A DNA stretch of 64,000 nucleotides from Winslowiella arboricola (GCF_025527015.1 NZ_JAODIM010000031.1:25771-89770); one strand, 5' to 3'; numbered from the stretch's first letter, positions 9,197-19,369 are shown. The notes: generated by a model from the letters alone, not told the origin. Program-made: numbers and translations.

Positions 9197-10486
9197 ATGT
9201 TGATCAATCAGACGGCAGCGCTACGCCTTTTTTTCACTGGATTACTTGTATTGCTGAGCACCAGCGTCGGCGCGCAACCACACTATGTGTTAGAGAAGGT
9301 CGTGGAAATCAGTCGCCATGGTGTGCGCCCGCCAACCCCCTCCAATACCCAGGCGATGGCAGCCGGCACCGCGCGCCAGTGGCCGCAATGGCTAACGGCA
9401 GATGGCGAACTTACCGGCCATGGCTACAGCGCAGCTGTCATTAAAGGCCAGTATAACGGCAGCTACTATCGTCAGTATGGCCTGCTTACTCGCGGTTGCC
9501 CGGACAACGGTACACTGTTTGTCTGGGCCAGCCCGCTACAACGCACAAAGGCGACGGCCAAAGCGTTAACAGACGGTGCATTTCCTGGCTGCGGCGTGCC
9601 GATACATTCGATGGTGGCGAAAGACGATCCGCTATTTCAAAGCGATAAAATGGCGCTGGCGAAACTGGATGCAGCAAAAGCCCGCGCCGCGATTTTGCAC
9701 GCCATGGGCGGCAGCGTCGCAGCAGCAGAGCAACGCTTAGCCGCCGAAACGGCACGTCTGAAACAGGCGGTATGTCAGGCAGCGCAACCTTGCCCGGCAT
9801 TCGACCAGCCCTGGCAAGTGAAGCAGGAGGATGATGGTCGTTTTACCGTATCGGGACTGAGCACCCTTGCTAATATGGCGGAAACCTTTCGCCTCGCGTG
9901 GAGTGAAAATCAGCCGCTGGCGCAGGTTGCTTTTGGTCAGGTGCACTCGGCCAGCGAGATTGCCGCGCTGATGCCGCTGCTGACGGCAAAGTATGACTTC
10001 ACCAGTGACGTGCCCTATATCGCCCGGCGTGGCGGCTCGATCCTGATGGATCAGATCAGCAAAGCCCTGCAGCAAGGCATTGCGCCACAGCACAATGCGC
10101 CGCCAGATGTACGCTGGTTACTGTATGTCGCGCACGATACCAATATTTCATATTTGCGTACCATGCTGAATTTCAGCTGGCAGCTGGGTAACTATCCACG
10201 CGGTAATATTCCTCCGGCCAGCAGTCTGGTGTTTGAACGCTGGCGCGACAGCAGCAGCGGGAAACGTTTTATCCGTATCTATTTCCAGGCGCAAACCCTC
10301 GACCAGATTCGAACCCTGCAAACAATTGATGTACGACATCCACAACTCAGGCAGGAGTTAACGTTGCAGGGGTGCCAGTTAACCGCTGTGGGAATGCTCT
10401 GCCCTTATGACGCAGCGATAAAGCGGATCGCAGGCAGTATCGATCGAACGGCGGTCAGCAAAGTGGATTACAGCGGGGAAGAATAG
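9197..10486 (+). CDS. Periplasmic histidine acid phosphatase, phytase-like (PhyK/AppA type)
   Basis: A secreted acid phosphatase of histidine phosphatase clan branch 2. The 429-residue precursor has a signal peptide (about residues 1-26, cleavage near SVGA-Q). It has the catalytic RHGVRPPT (R40, H41) and the proton donor HDTN (H313, D314). HDTN is found in true phytases such as AppA, while the glucose-1-phosphatase Agp has HDSN. The overall sequence resembles the Klebsiella phytase PhyK as I recall it. Conserved cysteines suit the periplasm. It is the last gene of the LacI/IMPase/permease cluster and ends in a strong terminator. A glucose-1-phosphatase activity cannot be excluded. Confidence 0.88.
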   Translation: MLINQTAALRLFFTGLLVLLSTSVGAQPHYVLEKVVEISRHGVRPPTPSNTQAMAAGTARQWPQWLTADGELTGHGYSAAVIKGQYNGSYYRQYGLLTRGCPDNGTLFVWASPLQRTKATAKALTDGAFPGCGVPIHSMVAKDDPLFQSDKMALAKLDAAKARAAILHAMGGSVAAAEQRLAAETARLKQAVCQAAQPCPAFDQPWQVKQEDDGRFTVSGLSTLANMAETFRLAWSENQPLAQVAFGQVHSASEIAALMPLLTAKYDFTSDVPYIARRGGSILMDQISKALQQGIAPQHNAPPDVRWLLYVAHDTNISYLRTMLNFSWQLGNYPRGNIPPASSLVFERWRDSSSGKRFIRIYFQAQTLDQIRTLQTIDVRHPQLRQELTLQGCQLTAVGMLCPYDAAIKRIAGSIDRTAVSKVDYSGEE

Positions 10487-10488
10487 CA

Positions 10489-10514
10489 ACTGGCCGGGTT
10501 TATACCCGGCCAGT
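10489..10514. terminator. Bidirectional terminator between phytase-like gene and proY
   Basis: Perfect inverted repeat ACTGGCCGGGT/ACCCGGCCAGT with a 4-base loop, lying between two convergent stops. Confidence 0.8.
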
Positions 10515-10520
10515 AAGTGT

Positions 10521-11879
10521 TTACTTACGGCTTACGCGCTGTTTAATCACATAACCCGCCAGCAGCAGCACAATCCACACCATACCAACATACAGCGACA
10601 CGCGGGTATCCGGGAAGTAACCAATCAGGCCAATAATAAACACGAGGAACGCCACACCCACCATCGCAGTAGCCGAACCACCCGGCACCGCGAACTTCAG
10701 CGCTTTTGCCTCTTCGCGGCTCAGTTTGCGGCGGAAAGCAATCTGCGAGCAGAGGATCATAATCCACACCCACACCGTGGCAAAGGTCGCCAGTGAAGCG
10801 ATCACCAGGAACACTTTTTCCGGCATCAGGTAGTTCAGATAGACGGCGACCAGCATCGCCAGCATCATCACTACCACCGTCACCCATGGAATACCACGAC
10901 GTGATACCTTCATAAACATCTTCGGTGCATGGCCCTGCTCCGCCATGCCGTGCAGCATACGGCCAACGCCAAATACATCGCTGTTAATCGCCGACAGTGA
11001 CGCGGTGATCACCACAAAGTTAAGGATCGATGCCGCGGCGGCAATTCCCAGATGCTGGAACGTCAGCACAAACGGACTGCCGGAAGTACCGACCTGGTTC
11101 CACGGGTAAATCGACATAATCACAAACAGCGTGCCGACGTAGAACACCAGAATGCGCAGTGGCACCGAGTTAATTGCACGCGGGATCGACTTCTCCGGAT
11201 CTTCCGCTTCCCCGGCGGTGATGCCGATAATTTCAATGCCGCCATACGCAAACATTACCATCTGCAACGACAGCAGCATGCCAACAATACCGTGCGCAAA
11301 GAAACCGCCATTGCTCCACAGATTATGGATGCCGGTCGGCTGGCCACCGTTGCCAATGCCCCAGAGAATGATGCCAAAACCGGCAAGGATCATAATAATG
11401 ATGGTGGCGACTTTAAAGAACGAGAACCAGAACTCCACCTCACCAAACACCCTGACGCTGAGCAAATTGATGCCGCCGATAATCAGCACCACGCTTAGCA
11501 CCCAGATCCAGTGCGGCACATCAGGGAACCATACCCCCATATAGATACCGAAGGCGGTGACATCCGCAATGGCGACAATCAGGATTTCAAAACAGTAGGT
11601 CCAGCCGGTGATATAGCCCGCCAGCGGGCCGAGATAATCCTGGGCATAGCGCGAAAACGAACTGGCTTGCGGATTGTTAACCGACATTTCACCCAGCGCG
11701 CGCATAATAATATAGGCAACCGCGCCGCCAATAATGTAGGCCAGCAGCACACTTGGCCCGGCCATTTTTATCGCATCGGCGGAACCGTAAAACAGCCCGG
11801 TGCCAATTGCCGATCCCAAAGCCATAAAACGGATATGGCGTGTGCTCAGTCCGCGTTTGAGCTTGTTTGTTTCTTGCAT
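10521..11879 (-). CDS. proY: Proline-specific permease ProY
   Basis: An APC-superfamily amino acid permease of the inner membrane. The 452-residue protein begins with [37 protein letters not shown], nearly identical to E. coli ProY, and has about 12 membrane segments. ProY is cryptic in Salmonella unless activated, so its natural substrate is uncertain. It follows brnQ on the same strand, as in E. coli, but a hairpin with a T-run lies in the 67-bp gap and should reduce read-through. In E. coli malZ lies beyond it; here that place is taken by the phosphatase cluster. Confidence 0.95.
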   Translation of the reverse strand: MQETNKLKRGLSTRHIRFMALGSAIGTGLFYGSADAIKMAGPSVLLAYIIGGAVAYIIMRALGEMSVNNPQASSFSRYAQDYLGPLAGYITGWTYCFEILIVAIADVTAFGIYMGVWFPDVPHWIWVLSVVLIIGGINLLSVRVFGEVEFWFSFFKVATIIIMILAGFGIILWGIGNGGQPTGIHNLWSNGGFFAHGIVGMLLSLQMVMFAYGGIEIIGITAGEAEDPEKSIPRAINSVPLRILVFYVGTLFVIMSIYPWNQVGTSGSPFVLTFQHLGIAAAASILNFVVITASLSAINSDVFGVGRMLHGMAEQGHAPKMFMKVSRRGIPWVTVVVMMLAMLVAVYLNYLMPEKVFLVIASLATFATVWVWIMILCSQIAFRRKLSREEAKALKFAVPGGSATAMVGVAFLVFIIGLIGYFPDTRVSLYVGMVWIVLLLAGYVIKQRVSRK

Positions 11880-11907
11880 AGCGACTTATCACCTGTGGAA
11901 ATGAAAA

Positions 11908-11929
11908 AACCACGGGCAAGCCCGTGGTT
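11908..11929 (-). terminator. Terminator/attenuator between brnQ and proY
   Basis: Arms AACCACGGGC and GCCCGTGGTT around AA. Read on the minus strand, the stem is followed by a T-run. It should end brnQ transcripts before proY. Confidence 0.8.
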
Positions 11930-11946
11930 ACAAAAAAACTGCTGTC

Positions 11947-13269
11947 TTACTGCTGGTGCGCTGTCACCTGCTGACGTCCCTGCACACGATCATACACCGC
12001 GGCCAGAATCAGCATCGCCAGTGACGGCGGCAACCAGGCCAGGCCCTGATCGGCCAGCGGCAGATGCTGGCTCCAGAGTGGCAAAATATCTTTAAAGTTG
12101 GTGGTCTTAATCGCATCGATAATCCCGAACAGCAGGCTCACCAGCATGGTCGGGGCAATGATACGGCTGTTTTTATGCCACCAGCTCAGGGTAAAACTTA
12201 ATACCACCAGCACAATACAGGGCGGATAGATGGCGGTCAGCACCGGAATCGAAATCTGAATCAGATGGCTCAGACCCAGGTTGGAGACCAGCATCGAGAA
12301 CAGGCCGAGAATAAACACCAGCGTGCGATAAGAGAGCGGCAGATACTGGGCAAAGAACTCGGCGCAGGCGCAGGTCAGGCCCACCGCGGTGACCATACAG
12401 GCGACAAAGATCAGCGCAGCAAGGAAGAAGCTGCCCATATCGCCAAAGGTCTGCTGCACATAGGCGTGTAAAATTGCCGCGCCATTTGCATTCTGATCCA
12501 CCAGACCGGCGCTGCCGGAACCCAGTTTAAACAGGCTGAGATAGACCAGTGTCAGACCAATGCCGGCAATCAGGCCGGCGAGGATGGTGTAGCGCGTCAG
12601 CAGGCGGCTGTCACTGACGCCACGTGAGCGTGCGGCATTAACGATGACAATACCAAACACCAGCGCGCCCAGCGTATCCATGGTCAGATAGCCATTAACA
12701 AAACCGGTGGAGAATGCAGCGCGCGAATAATCCGCGCTGGCAGGCGCAATCCCACCCGCAGGCCACATCAGCGCGGCGAGGCCCAGCACTGTCAGCGCAA
12801 CAATCTTCAGCGGCGCCAGAATATGGCCGACAGTGTCGAGCAGTTTGCCCGGATAGAGGGAGATGCCCATCACCAGCACAAAGTAGACCACGCTGTAGAT
12901 AAACAGCGGCAGCGGACCGTCACCGGTAATTGGCGCAATACCGACTTCAAATGAAACCGTTGCAGTACGCGGAGTGGCGAACAGCGGCCCCACCGCCAGA
13001 TAGCAGACCGTAGCCAGCAACAGACCCGCCGCTTTCCCGATTGGCGTACTCAGCGCATCAATACCGCCGCCAACACGCGCCAGCGCAACTACGGTAATCA
13101 CCGGTAAGCCTACCGCGGTAATCAGGAAGCCCAGAGCCGCAACCCAGACGTGTTCACCGGACTGAATGCCGACCATTGGCGGGAAAATAATATTGCCGGC
13201 CCCGACAAACAGGGCAAAGGTCATAAAGCCCAGCGCGAGAATATCTTTTGGAGCTAAACGATGTGTCAT
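11947..13269 (-). CDS. brnQ: Branched-chain amino acid transporter BrnQ (LIV-II)
   Basis: BrnQ is a cation-coupled symporter for leucine, isoleucine and valine. The 440-residue protein has about 12 membrane segments and typical family stretches: [21 protein letters not shown] at the N-terminus, [15 protein letters not shown] and [18 protein letters not shown]. The length equals that of E. coli BrnQ (439). In E. coli brnQ follows phoR directly; here about 4 kb of extra genes separates them. The promoter must lie in the 13270-13634 spacer. Confidence 0.95.
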   Translation of the reverse strand: MTHRLAPKDILALGFMTFALFVGAGNIIFPPMVGIQSGEHVWVAALGFLITAVGLPVITVVALARVGGGIDALSTPIGKAAGLLLATVCYLAVGPLFATPRTATVSFEVGIAPITGDGPLPLFIYSVVYFVLVMGISLYPGKLLDTVGHILAPLKIVALTVLGLAALMWPAGGIAPASADYSRAAFSTGFVNGYLTMDTLGALVFGIVIVNAARSRGVSDSRLLTRYTILAGLIAGIGLTLVYLSLFKLGSGSAGLVDQNANGAAILHAYVQQTFGDMGSFFLAALIFVACMVTAVGLTCACAEFFAQYLPLSYRTLVFILGLFSMLVSNLGLSHLIQISIPVLTAIYPPCIVLVVLSFTLSWWHKNSRIIAPTMLVSLLFGIIDAIKTTNFKDILPLWSQHLPLADQGLAWLPPSLAMLILAAVYDRVQGRQQVTAHQQ

Positions 13270-13634
13270 AAAGCGGTATTGCCTGTAACGAGTGGTGCGT
13301 GAAAGTTGTGTTTAAACGTTGCGAATCCGACAGCACGCGGAAAATTAACAATAATTCAGACAACTACAGAGCAATATGCTTACTGAAGGCCTGGCGTGCA
13401 GGTGATTTGAGCTGGTTTTCTTCTGTTCACAGGGGATGAATCGACAACGGCGCTAAGTAAAACGTTTATAGCGGGTAAAGGCAATACGGAATCGGAAAAG
13501 CAGAGTGATATAGCGGATAAATTCGTAAAAGCAGTGTATCACTTCAGCATATAACTGAACTGCATTACATGATTTGTATTTTTTCTGCACAGCTCGGGGT
13601 TAAATTGGTCATTTATCGGATTTTAATGCACAAA
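13270..13634. other. brnQ upstream region
   Basis: A 365-bp spacer upstream of brnQ and downstream of the MetE-like gene. It is rather AT-rich in its right half. I see no supported gene or clear regulator motif. It must hold the brnQ promoter, but I cannot place the -10 and -35 with confidence. Confidence 0.5.
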
Positions 13635-13658
13635 AGGCGCGGAATTCCGCGCCTGTCT
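13635..13658 (-). terminator. Terminator of the MetE-like gene
   Basis: A 20-bp perfect palindrome built on GCGCGGAATTCCGCGC is followed on the minus strand by TTTTG, 20 bp after the stop. Confidence 0.85.
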
Positions 13659-13675
13659 GCACAAGTTTACGCCAG

Positions 13676-14785
13676 TTACCAGACGCTTTTAGCGATATCG
13701 ACTACCAGACGCAGTTTTGCCCACTGCTGCTCTTCCGTCAGGCTGTTGCCCTCTTCGGTAGAAGCAAAGCCACACTGCGGACTCAGGCAGATCTGGCTGC
13801 GATCAACAAATTTCGCTGCTTCAGCAATCCGCAGCTTCACGGTTTCCGGATCCTCCAGCTCGCCATTTTTCGTGGTGATCAGTCCCAGCACGACCTGCTG
13901 ATTGCCCGGCTTGATAAAGCGCAGCGGCTCAAAGCCACCCGAGCGCTCGTTATCATATTCGAGGAAGAAAGCATCCACATTGACTGAGCCAAACAGAATT
14001 TCCGCCACCGGCTCGTAACCGCCTTCCGAGATCCAGGTAGAACGGAAGTTACCGCGGCAGACATGCAGACCAATGGTCAAATCGTCTGGTTTACCCTCGA
14101 TTGCCTGATTCAGCACCCGAGCGTAAGTGCGCGCCAGCTGCTGCGGATCTTCACCGCGTTCACGGATCTGACGTTTCTGATCGTCAGAGCAGAGGTAAGC
14201 CCAGACGGTGTCATCCAGTTGCAGATAGCGGCAACCAGCATCGTAAAAGGCTTTGATCGCATCGCGATACGTCTGCGCCAGATCGTCAAAATAGGCGTCC
14301 AGTTCAGGATAAACCGTGGCATCAATCGCTTTACGACCGCCACGGAAGTGCAGCACGCTCGGGCTTGGAATCGTCATTTTGGCGACGGCATCACCACTGA
14401 CGCCTTGCAAATAACGGAAGTCAGCCAGCATCGGATGATCGCCAAAACCCAGTTTGCTGACAACACGGATGCTGTGCGCTTTAGTCTGCACGCCATTAAA
14501 CTGAATGCCCTGCTCTGACTCATAACGCTCAACCCCTTGCAGGCCGTCGAAAAAGTCAAAGTGCCACCACGCACGGCGAAACTCACCGTCAGTGACCACC
14601 TGTAAACCGCAGGCGCGCTGATGAGTCACCACATCACGAATCGCTTCGTCTTCGATGCGACGCAGCGCAGTGGCGTCAATCTCACCGGCGGCAAACTGCT
14701 CGCGCGCCTGTTTAATCGCTTGTGGACGCAGGAAACTGCCGACGGTATCGGCACGGAATGGCGCGGTGGATCTTTGCATGTTCAT
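13676..14785 (-). CDS. Cobalamin-independent methionine synthase family protein (YxjG/YxjH-like)
   Basis: A 369-residue protein homologous to the C-terminal catalytic barrel of MetE, without MetE's N-terminal domain. It contains the family zinc-binding pattern, with H and C in GLHVCRGN and a second cysteine in SPQCGFAS, plus the acidic GCRYLQLDDTVW segment. Relatives include Bacillus YxjG/YxjH and archaeal core-MetE proteins, which transfer a methyl group to homocysteine from a donor that may not be methyl-tetrahydrofolate. Two ATGs two codons apart follow AGGAG (14785 and 14779); I use the first. Three tandem met boxes upstream place it in the methionine regulon. It sits alone between brnQ and an unknown gene pair. 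Confidence 0.9.
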   Translation of the reverse strand: MNMQRSTAPFRADTVGSFLRPQAIKQAREQFAAGEIDATALRRIEDEAIRDVVTHQRACGLQVVTDGEFRRAWWHFDFFDGLQGVERYESEQGIQFNGVQTKAHSIRVVSKLGFGDHPMLADFRYLQGVSGDAVAKMTIPSPSVLHFRGGRKAIDATVYPELDAYFDDLAQTYRDAIKAFYDAGCRYLQLDDTVWAYLCSDDQKRQIRERGEDPQQLARTYARVLNQAIEGKPDDLTIGLHVCRGNFRSTWISEGGYEPVAEILFGSVNVDAFFLEYDNERSGGFEPLRFIKPGNQQVVLGLITTKNGELEDPETVKLRIAEAAKFVDRSQICLSPQCGFASTEEGNSLTEEQQWAKLRLVVDIAKSVW

Positions 14786-14849
14786 TAACTCCTGGCTTAT
14801 GCGCGCGGCACATAATTTACCTGTGAAATAGTTTCTCTTGGTTATTCTT

Positions 14850-14873
14850 AGACTTCTGGATGTCTATATGTCT
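14850..14873 (-). promoter_or_regulatory. MetJ operator (three tandem met boxes)
   Basis: Three consecutive 8-bp units match the met box AGACGTCT: AGACTTCT (7/8), then GGATGTCT (6/8), then ATATGTCT (6/8). The exact 8-bp phasing is the hallmark of MetJ operators. They lie 65 bp upstream of the MetE-like start. The rest of the 14786-15105 spacer holds this promoter and that of the divergent unknown pair; I see no other gene in it. Confidence 0.75.
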
Positions 14874-15105
14874 GAATCAAGAGTGACATGAGCATTCTTC
14901 AGGCGCAATAGAGGAAATTTCACGGGTGATGAAGAAAATTCATGATCACACCAAGATTGAGTATGTAGCTTTTCTTGCCGTAGTTATGACTGACCACATA
15001 AAAATGAATGCTAATGCGTGTTAAAATAGCGTTGTTGTTTATGGAGTTAACGGAAAATCTCGGTCCAATACCTGATGACCACTACCCAATGGAAGGGGAA
15101 AAAGG

Positions 15106-15807
15106 ATGAGTACAAGAAGCGAAATTATTGATGGCAACCTGGCACAAAGAAGTATATACGGATTGATATATACGGAAGTATTGGGCTGGGTGGATCTCGG
15201 ACATGCGCAGGGTACTGACATCCGCAATTTGTGGGCGCAAATGCTGCGTGGTGAATCCCAAAGCAGGTCAACTTATGATGTTACATATAAACAATCGATG
15301 GTTGGCCTTAAACGTCGCCTGACGGTGGGAAAATCAATCACCTGGCGTCTCAAAAAAGGCCTGTCATATCATCAAAAGCAAAGTATTGCTCTTGCCATGA
15401 TGATTACAGTAGCCCGAAGATTTGAGGGGCTTCAGAGCTCTTTCCCTTTCAACTGGGCTACAGATAGCGGATTCAGCGCTGAAGATCTGGTATCGGACCT
15501 GCTCGGCTTTTATCGGGTTATGACGTGTATGAATAACGTGTTCAGCTATCTGAAACCGTTAAGCAAAGAAAAGGCTTTGAAACGGTGGGATCATTACGGA
15601 AAAATAGGTTCGTGGAAAAATGAAACTTTCAAACCGCTGCTATTCCCTGACCCGGATCATTCCCCCAACGGCAGACCACACTTTGGGCAATTACCAAACT
15701 TCATGAGAACCGTCACTCCTTATAACAGGTGGACATCTGAGGATGTGGGTATTGTTGACCCTAATCGCGGCTTTATCTATTTTGCCAGGGGAGAACCACG
15801 GGCATGA
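15106..15807 (+). CDS. Uncharacterised 233-residue protein
   Basis: I do not recognise a named family with certainty. The protein is soluble-looking, without signal peptide or membrane segments. It contains conserved-looking blocks: YTEVLGWVDLGHAQGTDI near the N-terminus, GKSITWRLKKGLSYHQKQSIALAMMI in the middle, GFSAEDLVSDLLGFYRV and RWDHYGKIGSWKN. The His/Asp-rich spacing (GH..D, H, ED..SD, WDH) would suit an enzyme or a secreted effector, but this is only an impression. AAGGA precedes the ATG. It overlaps the next gene by ATGA, so the two are translationally coupled. Base composition is lower in GC than its neighbours, suggesting transfer. Confidence 0.8.
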   Translation: MSTRSEIIDGNLAQRSIYGLIYTEVLGWVDLGHAQGTDIRNLWAQMLRGESQSRSTYDVTYKQSMVGLKRRLTVGKSITWRLKKGLSYHQKQSIALAMMITVARRFEGLQSSFPFNWATDSGFSAEDLVSDLLGFYRVMTCMNNVFSYLKPLSKEKALKRWDHYGKIGSWKNETFKPLLFPDPDHSPNGRPHFGQLPNFMRTVTPYNRWTSEDVGIVDPNRGFIYFARGEPRA

Positions 15808-16238
15808 AAAAGTCACTAAAAATTACACTGGCCGTTCTGGTGGTATGCGTAATTGGTCTTTTCTATGGCTTGCAATATTTCAAGATGGAATTCGCGGACG
15901 GTGCTGATTACACGGAACAGGATAAGCGGAAGTATGATTTTTATACTCCGGAATTGCTGAAAAATATGCCTCGCGTTAGCAACATCTACAGCTTCCATTA
16001 CAGCAATGTGTCTGGCCCCAACCCCGCACTGATTTATCAGGCGAGTTTTTCCGGCACAACAGATACCAGCAAAATTGACACCTATCTTGAAAAAAACGGG
16101 TATAAAAAAGGAGAAATATGCAATACCAGCGGAGATTGCTGGACCGGCAAGGATCCCAATATAACCGTATCGGTGGGCATTGAGGAAAACCCGAGCGCCA
16201 TACGGGTCGAAATGGTAGATAAGGCGGGATACGATTGA
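15804..16238 (+). CDS. Uncharacterised membrane-anchored 144-residue protein
   Basis: An N-terminal hydrophobic segment (about residues 6-24) is followed by a hydrophilic domain, so the protein is probably anchored in the inner membrane and faces the periplasm. No proper lipobox is present: the cysteine at 15 follows V-V. Two further cysteines (ICNTSGDC) may form a disulfide. It overlaps the preceding gene by ATGA and is AT-rich. A cytosolic partner with a coupled small periplasmic protein resembles effector/immunity pairs, but no effector domain is identifiable. A terminator hairpin follows. Confidence 0.8.
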   Translation: MKKSLKITLAVLVVCVIGLFYGLQYFKMEFADGADYTEQDKRKYDFYTPELLKNMPRVSNIYSFHYSNVSGPNPALIYQASFSGTTDTSKIDTYLEKNGYKKGEICNTSGDCWTGKDPNITVSVGIEENPSAIRVEMVDKAGYD

Positions 16239-16287
16239 CGAGATAAGGCAAGAAATAGTGAAAAATCCAACTAAGTAACCTTCACCA

Positions 16288-16312
16288 GCCCGGCTGAATC
16301 CGGGCAGTTTTT
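16288..16312 (+). terminator. Terminator of the unknown gene pair
   Basis: GCCCGG/CCGGGC stem with a 6-base loop followed by AGTTTTTC. Confidence 0.8.
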
Positions 16313-16411
16313 CGATGGCGCGTGACACTCTTTCCCTGTAAGTCGCCTGCAAATCGATTCGTTATCTTACCCTATGATAACAACGGCCTGAATGATTTTA
16401 GAGAGTATAAA

Positions 16412-17332
16412 TCATTCAATTAACGCCTGCGCCTGACGCAGTTGCTGATCGGAAAGCGGTAAATAGCCTGCTCGTTTTACCAGTGCCTGCCCCTGCGGCG
16501 AAATTGCCTGCAACAGGAAAGCGCGCGTAAGGGGTTCCAGCGGTTTACCGGGAGGTTTGTTGACATAGATATACAGCGGTCGGCTCCAGGGATAACTGCC
16601 GTTACGAATATTTTCGATGCTGGGGATCACCGCCGCCGCGCCAGCACGAGATATCGCAAGGGTTTTTACCCCGCTGATATGAAAACCGATACTGGCGTAA
16701 CCAATCCCATTTAACGTGGTGGCCACCGCCTGCACTACCGCCGCTGAGCCGGGGTATTCACTGACATCACGACGAAAATCGCCGCCACACAGCGCCTGTT
16801 GCTTAAAGAAACCCCAGGTGCCCGAGGCAGAGTTACGGCCAAAACGTTGCAATGCACGCTGCTGCCACTCAGGCGATTTTAGCTGCAGGTCGCCCCAGTT
16901 TTCCGGCACCGAGGTCGCGCCGCAACGGCGTGTCACCGAAAACAGCGCATCAAGCTGCTGACTGTCGACCGTGGTCAGCGGATTATCCTGATTGACCACC
17001 ACCACTAGCGCATCCATCGCTACCGGCACCGCCAGCGGCGCATAACCGTATTTATCGGCAAACAACTGACGTTCCCCGGCCTGCATCGGACGGCTCATCG
17101 CCCCCAGTTGCGCAGCACCAGCGGCCAGCGCGGTGGGCGCAGTAGAAGAACCGGCTGCCTGGATCTGCACATTGACGCCGGGATACTGACGATTAAAGTT
17201 CTCGCCCCACAGCGCCATCAGGTTGCCGAGGGTATCGGATCCGACGCTGGTGAGATTCCCCGCCAGCATCCCCTCTTTGGCCGATGCCGTGGCTGACAGC
17301 AGCAGTAGCGCCATCAGAATCAGTTGTTTCAT
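16412..17332 (-). CDS. PstS-family phosphate-binding protein
   Basis: A periplasmic solute-binding protein of the PstS-like family. The 306-residue precursor has a signal peptide (about 1-18, cleavage near ASA-K). Phosphate-loop residues typical of the family are present: TSVGSDTLGN, AAGSSTAPTAL and GRNSASGTWGFF. It starts 19 bp after the phoR stop on the same strand and is probably co-transcribed as phoB-phoR-pstS-like. No pstCAB permease genes are adjacent. It may feed the main Pst system or act as a phosphate sensor or scavenger. E. coli lacks a gene at this place. Confidence 0.88.
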   Translation of the reverse strand: MKQLILMALLLLSATASAKEGMLAGNLTSVGSDTLGNLMALWGENFNRQYPGVNVQIQAAGSSTAPTALAAGAAQLGAMSRPMQAGERQLFADKYGYAPLAVPVAMDALVVVVNQDNPLTTVDSQQLDALFSVTRRCGATSVPENWGDLQLKSPEWQQRALQRFGRNSASGTWGFFKQQALCGGDFRRDVSEYPGSAAVVQAVATTLNGIGYASIGFHISGVKTLAISRAGAAAVIPSIENIRNGSYPWSRPLYIYVNKPPGKPLEPLTRAFLLQAISPQGQALVKRAGYLPLSDQQLRQAQALIE

Positions 17333-17351
17333 GCTTTGCGCCTGTTAATGG

Positions 17352-18665
17352 TCAACGCGTAGCATTCTCCGGTAATTCCACCTGAACAATCAACCTCGGC
17401 GCCAGCGTAAAGCTAAAGCAGGTCTGAATATCCGGTACGCTGGTAATATCCAGCCGCGAATTGTGGTGGCTTAACGCATGCTTGACGATCGCCAGCCCCA
17501 GACCACTGCCGCCGGTATTGCGCGAGCGCGCTTTATCCACGCGATAAAAACGCTCGGTAAGCCGCGGAATATGTTCCGCAGTAATGCCGGGGCCGTTATC
17601 TTTCACCGCAAAGTGTGCGCCGCTTTTATCGCGCAACCAGCTGATATCGATGCGGGTGCCGGACGGCGTATGGTTAATTGCGTTATACACCAGGTTGGAA
17701 ATCGCGCTGCGCAGCTGATCGTCGTTGCCATACACCTGCAGATGCGGGTCGGTATGGAAATGGATCTCCTGACGACCATTGCTGAGGGTTTCCGCTTCGC
17801 GTTGCAGCAGACGCAGCATCATCGGCACATCCACTTTCTCCTGCAAATCGATGGCTGGCGCCGCTTCAATGCGCGACAGCGTCAGCAGCTGTTTCACCAG
17901 GCTGTCCATGCGTCGCGTCTGCTCCTGCATGGTTTGCAGTGCTTTGGTGCGCGACGGGCCTTCCAGCACCGCGTCGTTCATCATCTCCAGATAACCCTGT
18001 AGCACCGTCAGTGGCGTACGCAACTCATGGCTGACGTTGGCAAAGAAGTTACGCCGCGCGCCTTCCAGCTGATGCTTCTGTGTAACATCACGCGCCACCA
18101 GCAGCCACTGCCCTTCGCTGTAAGGCATCACGCGAAACTCTAAATGACGATGATTATTCAGTACCAGGGTTAGTGGGCGGGCAAAGTCGCGCTGGCGCAG
18201 ATAGCGGGAAAACTCGGGATAGCGCAGCAGGTTAAGGATATTCTGGCCATTATCCTCCGGCCAGCGCAGCCCTAAATGTTGTTGCGCTAAGCCGTTACAC
18301 CAGAAAATATTGCCCTCTTCAGTGGTCAGCACCACCGCATCCGGCAGGGACTCCGCCCCACTACGAAAACGCTTGATCAAATTACCCAGCTCGCGTCGTC
18401 GTCGACGGTTACGCAGCTGCATCTGATACAGGCCGTAAAACAGCGGTTCCCAGCTGGCTCGCCCGGCGGGCGGCGTCATGGTGCGGTCAACCCACAACCA
18501 GTGTGATAAACGCAGCAGATTATAGAAATGCCAGCCCAGCATCCCCAGCACGGATACTAACAGCCACCACGGCAAATAGCCGAACAGCAGACCCAGTATC
18601 AGTGCTGGCAGACAGGCCAGCAACAGCTCCAGCAGTAATCTCTTCCAGGAGAGGCGTTCCAGCAC
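17352..18665 (-). CDS. phoR: Phosphate regulon sensor histidine kinase PhoR
   Basis: PhoR phosphorylates PhoB when phosphate is scarce and dephosphorylates it otherwise. The 437-residue protein has two N-terminal membrane segments (about 10-60), a charged linker, a PAS domain (about 95-200) and a histidine kinase core. The phosphoacceptor is H213 in [11 protein letters not shown]1 and G2 boxes are visible ([30 protein letters not shown]). The sequence is close to E. coli PhoR throughout (431 residues). It follows phoB with a 14-bp gap. Confidence 0.97.
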   Translation of the reverse strand: MLERLSWKRLLLELLLACLPALILGLLFGYLPWWLLVSVLGMLGWHFYNLLRLSHWLWVDRTMTPPAGRASWEPLFYGLYQMQLRNRRRRRELGNLIKRFRSGAESLPDAVVLTTEEGNIFWCNGLAQQHLGLRWPEDNGQNILNLLRYPEFSRYLRQRDFARPLTLVLNNHRHLEFRVMPYSEGQWLLVARDVTQKHQLEGARRNFFANVSHELRTPLTVLQGYLEMMNDAVLEGPSRTKALQTMQEQTRRMDSLVKQLLTLSRIEAAPAIDLQEKVDVPMMLRLLQREAETLSNGRQEIHFHTDPHLQVYGNDDQLRSAISNLVYNAINHTPSGTRIDISWLRDKSGAHFAVKDNGPGITAEHIPRLTERFYRVDKARSRNTGGSGLGLAIVKHALSHHNSRLDITSVPDIQTCFSFTLAPRLIVQVELPENATR

Positions 18666-18679
18666 GGTTCAGACTCCGA

Positions 18680-19369
18680 TCAAAAACGAGCGGAGAAACG
18701 ATAACCCGTTCCGCGCACCGTTTGAACCATTCGATCGTGGCCGGTGACTTCCAGTGCTTTACGTAAACGGCGAATATGCACATCGACAGTGCGATCTTCA
18801 ACATACACATTGGTGCCCCAGACATGGTTCAGCAGCTGCTCGCGGCTGTAAACACGCTCGGGATGCGTCATAAAGAAATGCAGTAATTTATACTCGGTTG
18901 GCCCCATATCCAGCGGCGTGGTTTCGGCCATCACCCGGTGCGAGGAGGGATCAAGGCTTAACCCCTGCATCTCAATCACCTCTTCCACCGCCATCGGCGA
19001 AATACGGCGCATCACTGCTTTAATCCGCGCCACTAACTCTTTCGGCGAAAACGGTTTGGTAATGTAATCATCGGCGCCCACTTCCAGCCCACGCACCCGA
19101 TCTTCTTCTTCGCCGCGCGCCGTCAGCATCATAACCGGAATATCGCGCGTCATCGCTTCGCGCTTCAGATGTTTAATAAATTGAATACCGCTGCCACCAG
19201 GTAACATCCAGTCAAGAAGGATCAGATCTGGCCAGGGTTCGATAAGTAAATTCACCGCACTGTCATAATCTTCCGCCTCTATCGGTTGATAGTCATTTTG
19301 CTCAAGGACGAAACACAACATCTCACGGATTGGGGCTTCATCTTCGACTACCAGAATGCGCTTAGCCAT
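18680..19369 (-). CDS. phoB: Phosphate regulon response regulator PhoB
   Basis: PhoB is the DNA-binding activator of the Pho regulon. The 229-residue protein has a receiver domain (D10-E11 acidic pocket, phosphorylation site D54 in [11 protein letters not shown]105 in ITKPFSP). Its OmpR-type winged helix ends in [15 protein letters not shown]. The open frame extends 45 codons upstream, but [13 protein letters not shown] at 19369 matches the family start exactly. A Pho box precedes the gene, consistent with autoregulation. It is divergent from sbcD, as in E. coli. Confidence 0.98.
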   Translation of the reverse strand: MAKRILVVEDEAPIREMLCFVLEQNDYQPIEAEDYDSAVNLLIEPWPDLILLDWMLPGGSGIQFIKHLKREAMTRDIPVMMLTARGEEEDRVRGLEVGADDYITKPFSPKELVARIKAVMRRISPMAVEEVIEMQGLSLDPSSHRVMAETTPLDMGPTEYKLLHFFMTHPERVYSREQLLNHVWGTNVYVEDRTVDVHIRRLRKALEVTGHDRMVQTVRGTGYRFSARF

